NCBI RefSeq assembly: GCF_036017915.1
Contig: NZ_CP107929.1
Location: forward strand, 6,933,001-6,997,000
DNA: 64,000 nt
Reading direction: 5' to 3'
Source: Micromonospora sp. NBC_00421
GTDB lineage: Bacteria; Actinomycetota; Actinomycetes; Mycobacteriales; Micromonosporaceae
Shown: positions 26,402 to 34,637 of the stretch, in pieces
Layout of the letters: each line of letters starts with the position of its first letter
Position numbering within the stretch: the first letter of the stretch is position 1
Position numbers and translations under genes: made by a program
The notes under the pieces: generated by a model
The model's database searches: none
Told to the model about the DNA's origin: nothing
What the model saw: the letters and a program-made list of their open reading frames with translations, nothing else

Positions 26402-27103
26402 ATGGCCGCTACCCATACCGAGGCGCGACTGCTCGTCGTCGAGGACGATCCCAACATCCTCGAACTACTCTCCGCCAGTCTCCGCTTCGCGGGGTTCGAC
26501 GTGGCGACCGCCACCAGTGGCAGCGCGGCCCTGCACGCGGCCAAGGACCACCGGCCCGACCTGGTGGTGCTCGACGTGATGCTGCCCGACCTGGACGGCT
26601 TCGAGGTCATCCGGATGCTCCGCGAGGGCGGCACGCGTACCCCTGTGGTGTTCCTGACCGCCCGGGACGCGACCGACGACAAGATCCGTGGGCTCACCCT
26701 GGGCGGCGACGACTACGTCACCAAGCCGTTCAGCCTGGAGGAGCTGACCGCCCGGATCCGGGCGGTGCTGCGGCGCACCGCGACCGGCGAGCAGGCCCCG
26801 TCCCGGCTCACCTTCGCCGACCTGGAGCTGGACGAGGAGACCCACGAGGTGCACCGGGCCGGGCAGCGGGTGCAGCTCTCGCCTACCGAGTTCAAGCTGC
26901 TGCGTTACCTGATGCTCAACGCCAACCGGGTGCTGTCCAAGGCGCAGATCCTCGACCACGTGTGGAACTACGACTTCCGGGGCGACGACAACATCGTCGA
27001 GTCCTACATCTCCTATCTGCGCCGGAAGGTGGACAACACCCAGCCCCGCCTGATCCACACCCTGCGCGGCGTGGGCTACGTCCTGCGCAAGCCGGCGGCG
27101 TGA
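26402..27103 (+). CDS. OmpR-family response regulator
   Basis: A 233-residue two-domain regulator. The receiver has the acidic pair in VVEDDPN, the phosphoacceptor Asp58 in VVLDVMLPDLDG, the switch Thr in FLTARDA and Lys in DYVTKPF. The C-terminal winged helix includes LSPTEFKLLRYLMLN, ILDHVWNYDFRGDDNIVESYISYLRRKVD and LIHTLRGVGYVLR, the OmpR/PhoB class. The kinase gene follows with a GTGA overlap, so they are a cognate pair. ATG 26402 is preferred; in-frame ATGs at 26390 and 26393 are possible and no start has a strong ribosome site. Probable targets are its own operon and the downstream htrA through shared operators. Confidence 0.93.
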   Translation: MAATHTEARLLVVEDDPNILELLSASLRFAGFDVATATSGSAALHAAKDHRPDLVVLDVMLPDLDGFEVIRMLREGGTRTPVVFLTARDATDDKIRGLTLGGDDYVTKPFSLEELTARIRAVLRRTATGEQAPSRLTFADLELDEETHEVHRAGQRVQLSPTEFKLLRYLMLNANRVLSKAQILDHVWNYDFRGDDNIVESYISYLRRKVDNTQPRLIHTLRGVGYVLRKPAA

Positions 27104-28653
27104 GCCCGCTCGACGAGGCGAAAGGGCGGATCCGGAGCGTCCCGCTGCGGGTCAAGCTGGTCGCGGCGGTGCTCACCCTGGTCGCCGTCGCCCTCGTGGT
27201 GATCAGCTCGCTGACCACGTACTTCCTGCGCGAGTACCTGATCGGGCAGGTCGACGGGGAGTTGCAGTCGGCAAGCGTCCAGGTCGGCCGGGCGCTGCCC
27301 AACCTGGAGAGCGGGCTGGCCAGGGCCACCCTGCCCACCGACTACGTGGTCGCCCTCGCCGACGGCGACGGCTCCCGGTTCATCGGGTACGACCCGGCCC
27401 TCGAACCGGACGACCTGCCACCGGTTCCCGCCGACGTGGCCGGATTCCGGGGTGACGAGGGCGATCCGTTCACGGTCCGGTCCCAGGACGGCCGGGAACG
27501 GTGGCGGATGCTCTACCGGGAACTCTCCGACGGCCGGGTGCTCGCCGTCGGACAGCACCTCACCGACGTCGACCTGGCCGTGAAGCGGTTGATCTGGATA
27601 GACATGCTGGTCGGTGGGGCGGTGCTGATCCTGCTCGCCTCGGTCGGCGCGGCCATCGTGCGCACCAGCCTGAAACCACTCGTGGAGATCGAACGCACCG
27701 CCGCCGCGATCGCCGGTGGCGATCTGACCCGCCGGGTGCCCGACCCGGAGGAGGGGCAGGAGTGCGCCACCTCCGAGCTGGGCCGGCTCTCCCGGGCGCT
27801 GAACGCGATGCTGGCCCAGATCGAGGCCGCCTTCACCGCCCGCGCCGCCTCGGAGATGGCCGCCCGTACGGCGGAGGCGGGTGCCCGGGACGCGGCGCAC
27901 GCCGCGCTGGCGTCCGAGGCCCGCGCCCGCCGGTCGGAGGAGCGGATGCGGCAGTTCGTCGCGGACGCCTCGCACGAGCTGCGGACCCCGCTGACCACCA
28001 TCCGGGGCTTCGCCGAGCTGTACCGGCAGGGGGCGGCCCGCGCCCCGGAACAGACCGCCGACCTGCTGCGCCGCATCGAGGACGAGGCGGCCCGGATGGG
28101 GCTGCTCGTGGAGGACCTGCTGCTGCTGGCCCGGCTGGACCGGGAGCGCCCGCTGTCGCTGGCCCCGGTGGAGCTGCCGGTGCTCGCCTCAGAGGCGGTC
28201 GAGGCCGCCCGGGTGGTCGCCCCGGAGCGGCGCATCGAGCTGGAGATCGCTCCGGGCTCCGGCCCGCTCGTGGTGTACGCCGACGACGCCCGCCTGCGGC
28301 AGGTGATCGGCAACCTGATGACCAACGCGCTTACCCACACCCCGCCGGAGGCGTCGGTGACCCTGCGGCTGCGCTCCGAGACCGGCAACCTGGCCGTGGT
28401 GGAGGTGGCGGACACCGGCCCGGGGCTCGCCCCGGAGCAGGCCGAGCGGGTCTTCGAACGGTTCTACCGGGCCGACGCGGCCCGGACCCGCCGGGCCAGC
28501 GGGATCACCAGCACCGGCCTGGGGCTGGCCATCGTCGCCGCGCTGGTCACCGCCCACCAGGGCACGGTCGAGGTGGACGGGACGCCTGGGGGCGGGGCGA
28601 CCTTCCGGGTCCGGCTGCCGCTGCTGCCCGAGCCCGACGGCGACGTGGAGTGA
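27100..28653 (+). CDS. Sensor histidine kinase
   Basis: A 517-residue membrane kinase. TM1 about 19-42, an extracytoplasmic sensor of roughly 120 residues, TM2 about 165-187, HAMP to about 245, an Ala/Arg/Glu-rich helical linker (245-282), then HisKA with the phosphorylated His292 in DASHELRTPLTTIRGFAELY, and HATPase_c with NLMTNALTH (N-box), DTGPGLAPEQ (G1) and TGLGLAIV (G2). The sensor loop is acidic and has no recognised ligand domain. GTG start at 27100 overlaps the response-regulator stop. Layout and downstream HtrA resemble envelope-stress systems such as MprAB, but the inducing signal is unknown. Confidence 0.93.
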   Translation: MSPLDEAKGRIRSVPLRVKLVAAVLTLVAVALVVISSLTTYFLREYLIGQVDGELQSASVQVGRALPNLESGLARATLPTDYVVALADGDGSRFIGYDPALEPDDLPPVPADVAGFRGDEGDPFTVRSQDGRERWRMLYRELSDGRVLAVGQHLTDVDLAVKRLIWIDMLVGGAVLILLASVGAAIVRTSLKPLVEIERTAAAIAGGDLTRRVPDPEEGQECATSELGRLSRALNAMLAQIEAAFTARAASEMAARTAEAGARDAAHAALASEARARRSEERMRQFVADASHELRTPLTTIRGFAELYRQGAARAPEQTADLLRRIEDEAARMGLLVEDLLLLARLDRERPLSLAPVELPVLASEAVEAARVVAPERRIELEIAPGSGPLVVYADDARLRQVIGNLMTNALTHTPPEASVTLRLRSETGNLAVVEVADTGPGLAPEQAERVFERFYRADAARTRRASGITSTGLGLAIVAALVTAHQGTVEVDGTPGGGATFRVRLPLLPEPDGDVE

Positions 28654-28676
28654 TGCTCCACCGGTCCCGGTGTGAC

Positions 28677-28704
28677 TTTCAGAAAACTTCCAGGCAGGAT
28701 CCAG
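28677..28704 (+). promoter_or_regulatory. Candidate response-regulator operator upstream of htrA
   Basis: Boxes TTTCAG (28677), TTCCAG (28688) and ATCCAG (28699) at exact 11-bp steps, matching the arrangement at 26340-26367. It sits 28 bp before the htrA start codon and just past the kinase stop, in a short patch that is clearly less GC-rich. Confidence 0.65.
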
Positions 28705-28731
28705 GGTGGTGACAGTGCCACGGGGAAAACT

Positions 28732-30453
28732 ATGGGCATGACCGAGTTCGAGACCGACCCGCAGCGTCGGCCGGCTGCCACCGACGCCGAGCCGTCGCAC
28801 CCCTCCGCCGAGCCGTCCCGCGTCGAGCGCGGCGAGTCCGACACCACCGCCGCTCCGGGCGACGCCACCGCCGCTCCGGGCGACACCGCCGGCGCCGCGG
28901 GGGAGCCGGCCGGCACGCCAAACCCCGGATCGTCGTACGGGCCACCGTCGTCGCCGTACGCGCAACCCTCCGCCACCCCGTACCCGCAGGCTGCGTACCA
29001 GTCCGGTGCGTCCGCCGGCGACCAGGCGTACCGGCCCGGCTATCCGGCGTCCGGCTACCCGGGCTACCCGCAGGCGGGCCAGTACCCGACGGCCGGTTAC
29101 CCACAGTCCGGCCCGCAGCAGCCCGGCCCGCAGCAGCCCGGGTGGGCCGCCGGTCATCCGGGCCAGCAGCAGCACCCCGGCGCACCGGGTCAGCCCGGTG
29201 TGGGCGCCCCCTCTGCCGGTTATCCGGGCCAGCCCGGTTCCGCCGGCCCGGGTCAGCCCGGTGGCGGTTACCCGGGCCAGCACGCCCTGGCCGGAGCGGG
29301 CCAGCCGTCTGCCGGCTACCCGGGGCAGACCGGCCCGGGTGGCCCGCAGCACCCCGGCCAGCCGGTCCCGCCGTGGGCGTCGGCCCCGGGGCCGCAGGCC
29401 GGCAAGGTGGCCAAGTTCGTCGGTGCCGGGATCGCGGTCTTCGCCCTGATGCTCGGCTCCGGCGTGGCCGGCGGCGCGCTCGCCCTGGCGGTCGACGGCG
29501 ACCGGGGGGGCATCACCCGCACCTATTCGGCCGCGCCGGTCATCGACAGCGCCGACCTGCCCAAGATCGCGGCGTCGGTGCAGGACAGTGTGGTCTCCAT
29601 CCTCACCGACAACGGTGAGGGTTCGGGCGTGATCCTCAGTGCCGACGGCTTCGTGCTGACCAACAACCACGTCGTCGCGTCCGCCTCCGGCGACACCGTC
29701 CGGGTGGTCTTCGCCAACGGCAAGACCGCCTCGGCCAAGATCGTCGGCACCGATCCGAAGACCGACCTCGCGGTGGTCCAGACCAGCGGCGTCGACAACC
29801 TCAAGGCGGCGAAGTTCGGCGACAGCGACGCCATGCAGGTGGGCGACCAGGTGCTCGCCCTGGGCAGCCCGCTCGGCCTCCAGGGCTCGGTGACCGCCGG
29901 CATCCTCAGCGCCCGGGACCGCACCATCCGGGCCGGCAGCGAAGACAGCCCGCAGCAGGCCCCGCAGGGTGGTGCCAGCTCGATCTCCGGCCTGCTCCAG
30001 ACCGACGCCCCGATCAACCCGGGCAACTCCGGGGGCGCGCTTGTCAACACCCGCGGCGAGGTGATCGGCATCAACACCGCCATCGCCACCGCCGGGCAGG
30101 GCAGCACCGGCAACATCGGTGTCGGCTTCGCCATCCCGAGCAACAAGGCCAAGGACGTCGCCGAGAAGCTCCAGCGGGGCGAGAAGATCAGCCATCCGTC
30201 CCTCGGCGTCAGCGTCAACGCGGCCGAGGACGGCGGTGCCCTGGTCGCCGCGGTCGCCGGTGGCAGCGCCGCCGAGAAGGCCGGGATCCAGCGGGGTGAC
30301 GTGATCACCAGGTTCGGGGACAAGGCGATCAACGACTCCAACGACCTCGTCGGCGCGGTGCAGGCCGGCAAGGTCGGCGACCGGGTCCAGGTGACCTACA
30401 AGCGAAATGGCACCGAGGCGACGGCAACCGTCACGCTCGCCGAGACGTCATAG
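28732..30453 (+). CDS. HtrA-like S1C serine protease with PDZ domain
   Basis: A 573-residue membrane-anchored protease. The cytoplasmic N-terminus (about 1-226) is disordered and rich in Gly, Pro, Tyr and Gln, with repeated GYPGQ/GQPG units. One membrane helix (about 228-253) precedes a trypsin-like domain with triad His313 (TNNHVV), Asp345 (KTDLAVV) and Ser433 (NPGNSGGALV), then a single PDZ domain (HPSLGVSVNAAEDGGALV onward). It degrades or refolds damaged proteins outside the membrane. ATG 28732 with GGGG six bases upstream is preferred over ATG 28738. It follows a two-component system whose likely operator lies directly in front of it. Confidence 0.92.
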   Translation: MGMTEFETDPQRRPAATDAEPSHPSAEPSRVERGESDTTAAPGDATAAPGDTAGAAGEPAGTPNPGSSYGPPSSPYAQPSATPYPQAAYQSGASAGDQAYRPGYPASGYPGYPQAGQYPTAGYPQSGPQQPGPQQPGWAAGHPGQQQHPGAPGQPGVGAPSAGYPGQPGSAGPGQPGGGYPGQHALAGAGQPSAGYPGQTGPGGPQHPGQPVPPWASAPGPQAGKVAKFVGAGIAVFALMLGSGVAGGALALAVDGDRGGITRTYSAAPVIDSADLPKIAASVQDSVVSILTDNGEGSGVILSADGFVLTNNHVVASASGDTVRVVFANGKTASAKIVGTDPKTDLAVVQTSGVDNLKAAKFGDSDAMQVGDQVLALGSPLGLQGSVTAGILSARDRTIRAGSEDSPQQAPQGGASSISGLLQTDAPINPGNSGGALVNTRGEVIGINTAIATAGQGSTGNIGVGFAIPSNKAKDVAEKLQRGEKISHPSLGVSVNAAEDGGALVAAVAGGSAAEKAGIQRGDVITRFGDKAINDSNDLVGAVQAGKVGDRVQVTYKRNGTEATATVTLAETS

Positions 30454-30474
30454 CAATCAGACCTGCCTCCTCCG

Positions 30475-30523
30475 GGGCGGCGGGCGGCGGAGCCAAGGGG
30501 GTTGGCTCCGTCGCCCGCCGCCC
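30475..30523 (+). terminator. Terminator of htrA
   Basis: A 22-bp GC stem with one mismatch: 30475-30496 (GGGCGGCGGGCGGCGGAGCC then AA) pairs with 30502-30523, loop GGGGG, followed by TTCTTCC. It begins 21 bp after the htrA stop. Confidence 0.85.
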
Positions 30524-30648
30524 TTCTTCCTGCCCGGGACGCTCGCCCGGCCGGGTGCGTTTGACCTCCCGGCCGAGGGGAAACCGCCGCTGATCCCGCT
30601 TACCGGGCAGCCGCCGATCCCGCTCATCCGGACAACGGGGGAGGATCC

Positions 30649-31764
30649 GTGACCGTGACCCACCGTCCGTCGGAACACCCGCCGTCCGGGCCGCCGCTGC
30701 GGATCGCGATGCTGGTCCCGCCCTGGCTGTCGGTGCCGCCCCCCGGGTACGGCGGGCTGGAACAGGTCGTGCACGGGCTGGTGGACGCGCTGGTCGGGCA
30801 CGGTCACGAGGTGACCCTCTTCGGTGCCGGCCGGCAGCACGGGACGGCCGCCGGCTTCGTCTCCACCATCGACGAGTTGCAGTACGACCGGCTGGGCGAG
30901 TCGCTGCCCGAGCTGGCCCACCTGGCGCGGGCCAAGCAGTTGATCTCCGCCGCCGACTTCGACGTGATCCACGATCACACCACGATCGGGCCGCTGGTCG
31001 CCGGCCGTCGGGCGGTGCCCACCGTGGCCACCGTCCACGGCAACCCGGTCGGGGAGTACGGGACGGTGCTCGGTGACACCGACCACGGGGTGGGCCTGGT
31101 GGCGATCTCGCACGCCCAACGTCGGGCGAACCCCGGCCTGCCCTGGGTGGGTACGGTGCACAACGCGCTCGACGGCCGGGACGTGCCCGCCAAACGGGAA
31201 CCCGGCCGGGGACCGGTGCTCTGGCTGGCCCGGTTCAGCCCCGACAAGGGCCCCGACCTGGCGATCCGGGCCTGTCGGGCGGCCGGCCTGCCGCTCACCC
31301 TGGCCGGCAAGTGCAACGAGTCCGCCGAGCGCCGCCACTTCGCCGAGGTGGTCCAGCCGATGCTCGGCGAGGACGTCAACGTGATCATGAACGCCGGCCG
31401 GGAGGAGACGCTGCGGCTGCTTGTCGACGCCCGCTGTCTGATCATGCCGATCCAGTGGGAGGAACCGTTCGGCATGGTGATGGTGGAGGCCATGGCGACC
31501 GGCACCCCGGTGGTGGCGTTGCGTCGGGGCGCGGTGCCGGAAGTGGTGGTCGACGGGGTGACCGGGCTGATCTGCGACGGTGCCGGGGAGTTGCCGGCGG
31601 CGATGCGCGAGGTGGTCCGGATCGACCCGGCGGCCTGCGTCGCGCACGTGGCCCGGAACTTCTCCACCGAGCGGATGGCGCGCGGCTACGAGGCGGTCTA
31701 CCGCAGCGTCGTGCTCGGCACGACCCCGCCCCTGCACCGGCCCGTGCCGATCCACTCCCACTGA
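30649..31764 (+). CDS. Family 4 glycosyltransferase
   Basis: A 371-residue GT-B fold retaining glycosyltransferase. The N-terminal domain has IAMLVPPWLSVPPPGYGGLEQVVHGLVDAL, the acceptor-side GYGGxE motif of GT4; the C-terminal domain has LWLARFSPDKGPDLAIRA, AGKCNE and the donor-binding block MPIQWEEPFGMVMVEAMATGTPVVALRRGAVPEVV with the E-x7-E motif. It resembles cytosolic GT4 enzymes that glycosylate lipids or small molecules; donor and acceptor are unknown. GTG start 30649 follows GGAGGATCC. It stands alone and is convergent with the kinase gene. Its last codons and stop are partly duplicated 74 bp downstream. Confidence 0.88.
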   Translation: MTVTHRPSEHPPSGPPLRIAMLVPPWLSVPPPGYGGLEQVVHGLVDALVGHGHEVTLFGAGRQHGTAAGFVSTIDELQYDRLGESLPELAHLARAKQLISAADFDVIHDHTTIGPLVAGRRAVPTVATVHGNPVGEYGTVLGDTDHGVGLVAISHAQRRANPGLPWVGTVHNALDGRDVPAKREPGRGPVLWLARFSPDKGPDLAIRACRAAGLPLTLAGKCNESAERRHFAEVVQPMLGEDVNVIMNAGREETLRLLVDARCLIMPIQWEEPFGMVMVEAMATGTPVVALRRGAVPEVVVDGVTGLICDGAGELPAAMREVVRIDPAACVAHVARNFSTERMARGYEAVYRSVVLGTTPPLHRPVPIHSH

Positions 31765-31841
31765 CCGCTCCGAGCGGCGGCAGACCGCGCTGACCGCCGG
31801 GCCCCCTGCACCGGTCCGTGCCGGTCCGCTCCCACTGACCG
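31731..31841. repeat. Partial duplication of the glycosyltransferase 3' end
   Basis: A 37-bp segment spanning the last codons and stop (31731-31767) recurs at 31805-31841 with three substitutions, including the CTCCCACTGACCG end. The period is 74 bp. The second copy is untranslated. Confidence 0.75.
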
Positions 31842-31882
31842 GCCAGCGGTGCGGACCGGGCAGGCCCGGGTGGAGCAGACCC

Positions 31883-33616
31883 TCAGGTCGTCGTCGCGGC
31901 CAGGTCCCGGGCGGCGGCGTCGAGCTGACGACCGTACTCCCGGGTGATGCCGCCCTCGTCGATCCGGCGGGTGACCTTCGCGCGGAGCGCGGCGGCCTGG
32001 GCGGACACGTCGGAGCTTCCCTCGGCGGCGGACCGGGTCAGGTTGGCGAGCACGTTGCGCAGGTCCAGGCCGACGTCCTCGCGGATCTCGCCGGTACGGA
32101 CCCCGTCGTCGACCAACCGGCGCATCCGGTCGGCCGCCTCGGTCAACCCGCCGCCACCCTGCCCACCGTCCGGGCTCGGCTGGGGGCGCGGCGGGGTGGG
32201 CGTGACGGTTGCCCGGCGGGTGCCCGGTGTCGACGTGGGGTCCGCCGGGGGTTGGGTGCGCGGTGCCGGCGGCTCGGTCACCGGAACCTCGGTCACCGGT
32301 GCCTCCGTCGGCCGGGCGACCGGCGGGGTGTGGGTCCCTGGCTCCAGGAGCGGAGCGAGCAGGAGGACCGCCGCCACTGTGAACACGACCAGCGCGCCCA
32401 CCGCCACCAGCGGACGGCGCGACGGCGGCAGCTCCGGCTCGGGAGGCCCGTTCACCGCGCCACCGTTCCCGGCGCCGCCGTTGCCTGGGCCGCCGTTCCC
32501 GGCGAGCCGACCCCCCACCGCGTTGGCGCCCGCCGTGCCGGCACGTGGCGCGGCGGTGCCTACGGTCCGGCCGTCGGTACCGGCCCCGGTCTTCCCGGTC
32601 CCCGCGCCACCGCCCGGGCCCGCTGCGGGGCCGGATGCCGTGGCGGCACCGACGCCGGCCGCCGCGACCCGGGCGGTGGCGGTGACGCCCGTGCCGGTGG
32701 TAGCGGCCCCGGGGGTGGCGGGCGGGGTGGCGAGGGCGGGCAGGCTGACCGTCGGGGCGAGCATGGTGGCCGCCTGCGGGTCGCCCGGCAGCAGCTGGTC
32801 GCGCAGCGCGGTGGCGACCTGGTGCGCGGTCGGCCGTTCGTGCGGGTCGCGGGCCAGGCAGCGCAGGCAGACGTCGACCACCACCGGTGGCAGCCCGGGG
32901 ACGCCGTCCAGCGTCGGCGGCGTCTCGTCGGTGATCGCGGCGGCGAGCTGTTCCCAGGTCTCCGCCGGGTACGGCGGTTGGCCGGTCAGCGTCTCGTAGA
33001 GCAGCACGCCCAGGGAGTAGACGTCGGTCGACGGCTGGGCCGGCGCCCCGTCCAGCCGCTCCGGGGCCACGTACGCCGGGGTACCGAAGGTGCCCCCGTC
33101 CTCGTCGTCGTCGGGGGTGCCGATCTGGGTGGCGATGCCGAAGTCGAGCACCTTGGCGCCGACCCTGGTCATCATCACGTTCGCCGGGGTGATGTCCCGG
33201 TGCACGATGCCCAGCCGGTGCGCCGCCGCCAACGCCTCGGCCACCTGGGCGCCCACCTCGACCGCCTCCGGCCAGGGCAGCGCCCCCTCGGTCAGCCGGT
33301 GCTCCAACTCCTCGCCGGTGAGCAGCTCCATCACCACGAACGAGGTGATCTCGCCGTCCGGGGCGAGCGCCTCGCCGTAGTCGTGCACCGCGGTCACGTG
33401 CGGGTGGACGAGCTGGGCGGCGGAACGCGCCTCCTCGCGGACCATGTCCCGGAAGCGGGCGTCGGCGGCCAGCGACGGCGCGAGCACCTTGACCGCGACG
33501 ACCCGGTCGAGCACCTCGTCGCGGGCCCGCCAGATCACCGACATCCCGCCGGCCCCGATCCTGTCGAGGAGCCGGTACCTGCGGGCCAGCAACCTACCGG
33601 CGTTCAGGGCTGCCAT
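31883..33616 (-). CDS. Transmembrane serine/threonine protein kinase (PknB-type catalytic domain)
   Basis: A 577-residue Hanks-type kinase. G-loop IGAGGMSVIW at 20-29, Lys43 in VAVKVL, catalytic loop HRDITPANV at 139-147, DFG at 158-160, GTPAYVAPE and DVYSLGVLLYE. The Lys of the usual HRDxKP is Thr143. A Gly/Ala/Thr-rich linker (about 285-395) leads to one membrane helix (about 405-430), a Pro/Thr external stalk, and a helical extracellular C-terminus of about 100 residues without PASTA repeats, so it is not a PknB orthologue. ATG 33616 is preferred to GTG 33628. It is divergent from the patatin gene. Confidence 0.88.
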   Translation of the reverse strand: MAALNAGRLLARRYRLLDRIGAGGMSVIWRARDEVLDRVVAVKVLAPSLAADARFRDMVREEARSAAQLVHPHVTAVHDYGEALAPDGEITSFVVMELLTGEELEHRLTEGALPWPEAVEVGAQVAEALAAAHRLGIVHRDITPANVMMTRVGAKVLDFGIATQIGTPDDDEDGGTFGTPAYVAPERLDGAPAQPSTDVYSLGVLLYETLTGQPPYPAETWEQLAAAITDETPPTLDGVPGLPPVVVDVCLRCLARDPHERPTAHQVATALRDQLLPGDPQAATMLAPTVSLPALATPPATPGAATTGTGVTATARVAAAGVGAATASGPAAGPGGGAGTGKTGAGTDGRTVGTAAPRAGTAGANAVGGRLAGNGGPGNGGAGNGGAVNGPPEPELPPSRRPLVAVGALVVFTVAAVLLLAPLLEPGTHTPPVARPTEAPVTEVPVTEPPAPRTQPPADPTSTPGTRRATVTPTPPRPQPSPDGGQGGGGLTEAADRMRRLVDDGVRTGEIREDVGLDLRNVLANLTRSAAEGSSDVSAQAAALRAKVTRRIDEGGITREYGRQLDAAARDLAATTT

Positions 33617-33806
33617 CAGTGTTCGCACCTGCCTGGGGTCGGGGTGGTGTCAGGTTGCGGGAATGTGTCCCCCCTGTCAACGGTTGTCCAATTGCCCGAT
33701 CGCTGTGGGCGGTGGTGCGTTCTCCCACCGCTACGAACCCGCGGTCGGGGCCGGTGGCCAGCGGCTGCGCCGCAGCTGCGGGCGGCGGCGTGCCAGGATG
33801 AACGGC

Positions 33807-34637
33807 ATGAGTGGCGGTCCGGTGGCGTTCGTGCTCGGCGGCGGGGGAGTGCTCGGCGCGGTCGAGGTGGGCATGCTGCGCGCCCTGTTCCGGGCCCGGA
33901 TCCGCCCCGACGTCGTGCTCGGCACCTCGATCGGCGCGGTCAACGGCGCGTTGGTCGCCGCCGACCCGTCCGAGGCGGTCACCGACCGGCTGGTACGGCT
34001 CTGGGCCTCGCCGGAGGCGAGCGAGGTGTACGGCGACTCGGTGGCCCGGCAACTGCGCCGGTTCGCCGCCCGTACCCACCTGCACTCGCCCCGGCCGCTG
34101 CGCAAGCTGTTGGAGGGCGAGTTGGGGGCGGAGACCACCTTCGCCGACCTGAAGGTGCCGTTCCGCTGCTGCGCGGCCAACATCGAACGGGCCGCCGAGC
34201 ACTGGTTCCACACCGGACCGCTGGTGCCGGCGGTGCTCGCCTCCGCCTCCGTGCCGGGGCTGCTGCCCCCGGCCCAGATCGACGGTCAGCACTACATCGA
34301 CGGCGGGATCGTCAACTCGATCCCGATCGGCGAGGCGGTGGCGGTCGGCGCGAAGCAGATCTTCGTCCTCCAGGTGGGTCGGATCGAGCGGGAGTTGACG
34401 CCACCCCGACGGCCCTGGGAGATCGCCCAGGTCGCGTTCGAGATCGCCCGCCGGCACCGGTTCGCCAGGGAGTTGGCGGCGCTGCCCGAGGGGGTGGCGG
34501 TGCACGTGCTGCCGACCGGTGGGCTGGAGCCGCGCGACGACAGCCCGTGGGCGTACCGGGACATGGCGGCGGTGGGGCGGCGGATCAGCCGCGCCTACAC
34601 CGCCTCCCGGGCCTACCTGGCGACCCTGGACCGCTGA
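33807..34637 (+). CDS. Patatin-like phospholipase
   Basis: A 276-residue acyl hydrolase with a Ser-Asp dyad. The oxyanion loop GGGGVLGA opens the protein, the nucleophile elbow is GTSIGAVNG, and the catalytic Asp lies in YIDGGIVNSIPI. These proteins are bacterial patatins of the RssA/YlbK kind and release fatty acids from phospholipids. The ATG at 33807 has AGGATG eight bases upstream; ATG 33798 is an alternative start three codons earlier. The next gene, a PlsC-type acyltransferase, begins inside its stop codon (TGATG), so deacylation and reacylation activities are coupled. Confidence 0.88.
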   Translation: MSGGPVAFVLGGGGVLGAVEVGMLRALFRARIRPDVVLGTSIGAVNGALVAADPSEAVTDRLVRLWASPEASEVYGDSVARQLRRFAARTHLHSPRPLRKLLEGELGAETTFADLKVPFRCCAANIERAAEHWFHTGPLVPAVLASASVPGLLPPAQIDGQHYIDGGIVNSIPIGEAVAVGAKQIFVLQVGRIERELTPPRRPWEIAQVAFEIARRHRFARELAALPEGVAVHVLPTGGLEPRDDSPWAYRDMAAVGRRISRAYTASRAYLATLDR

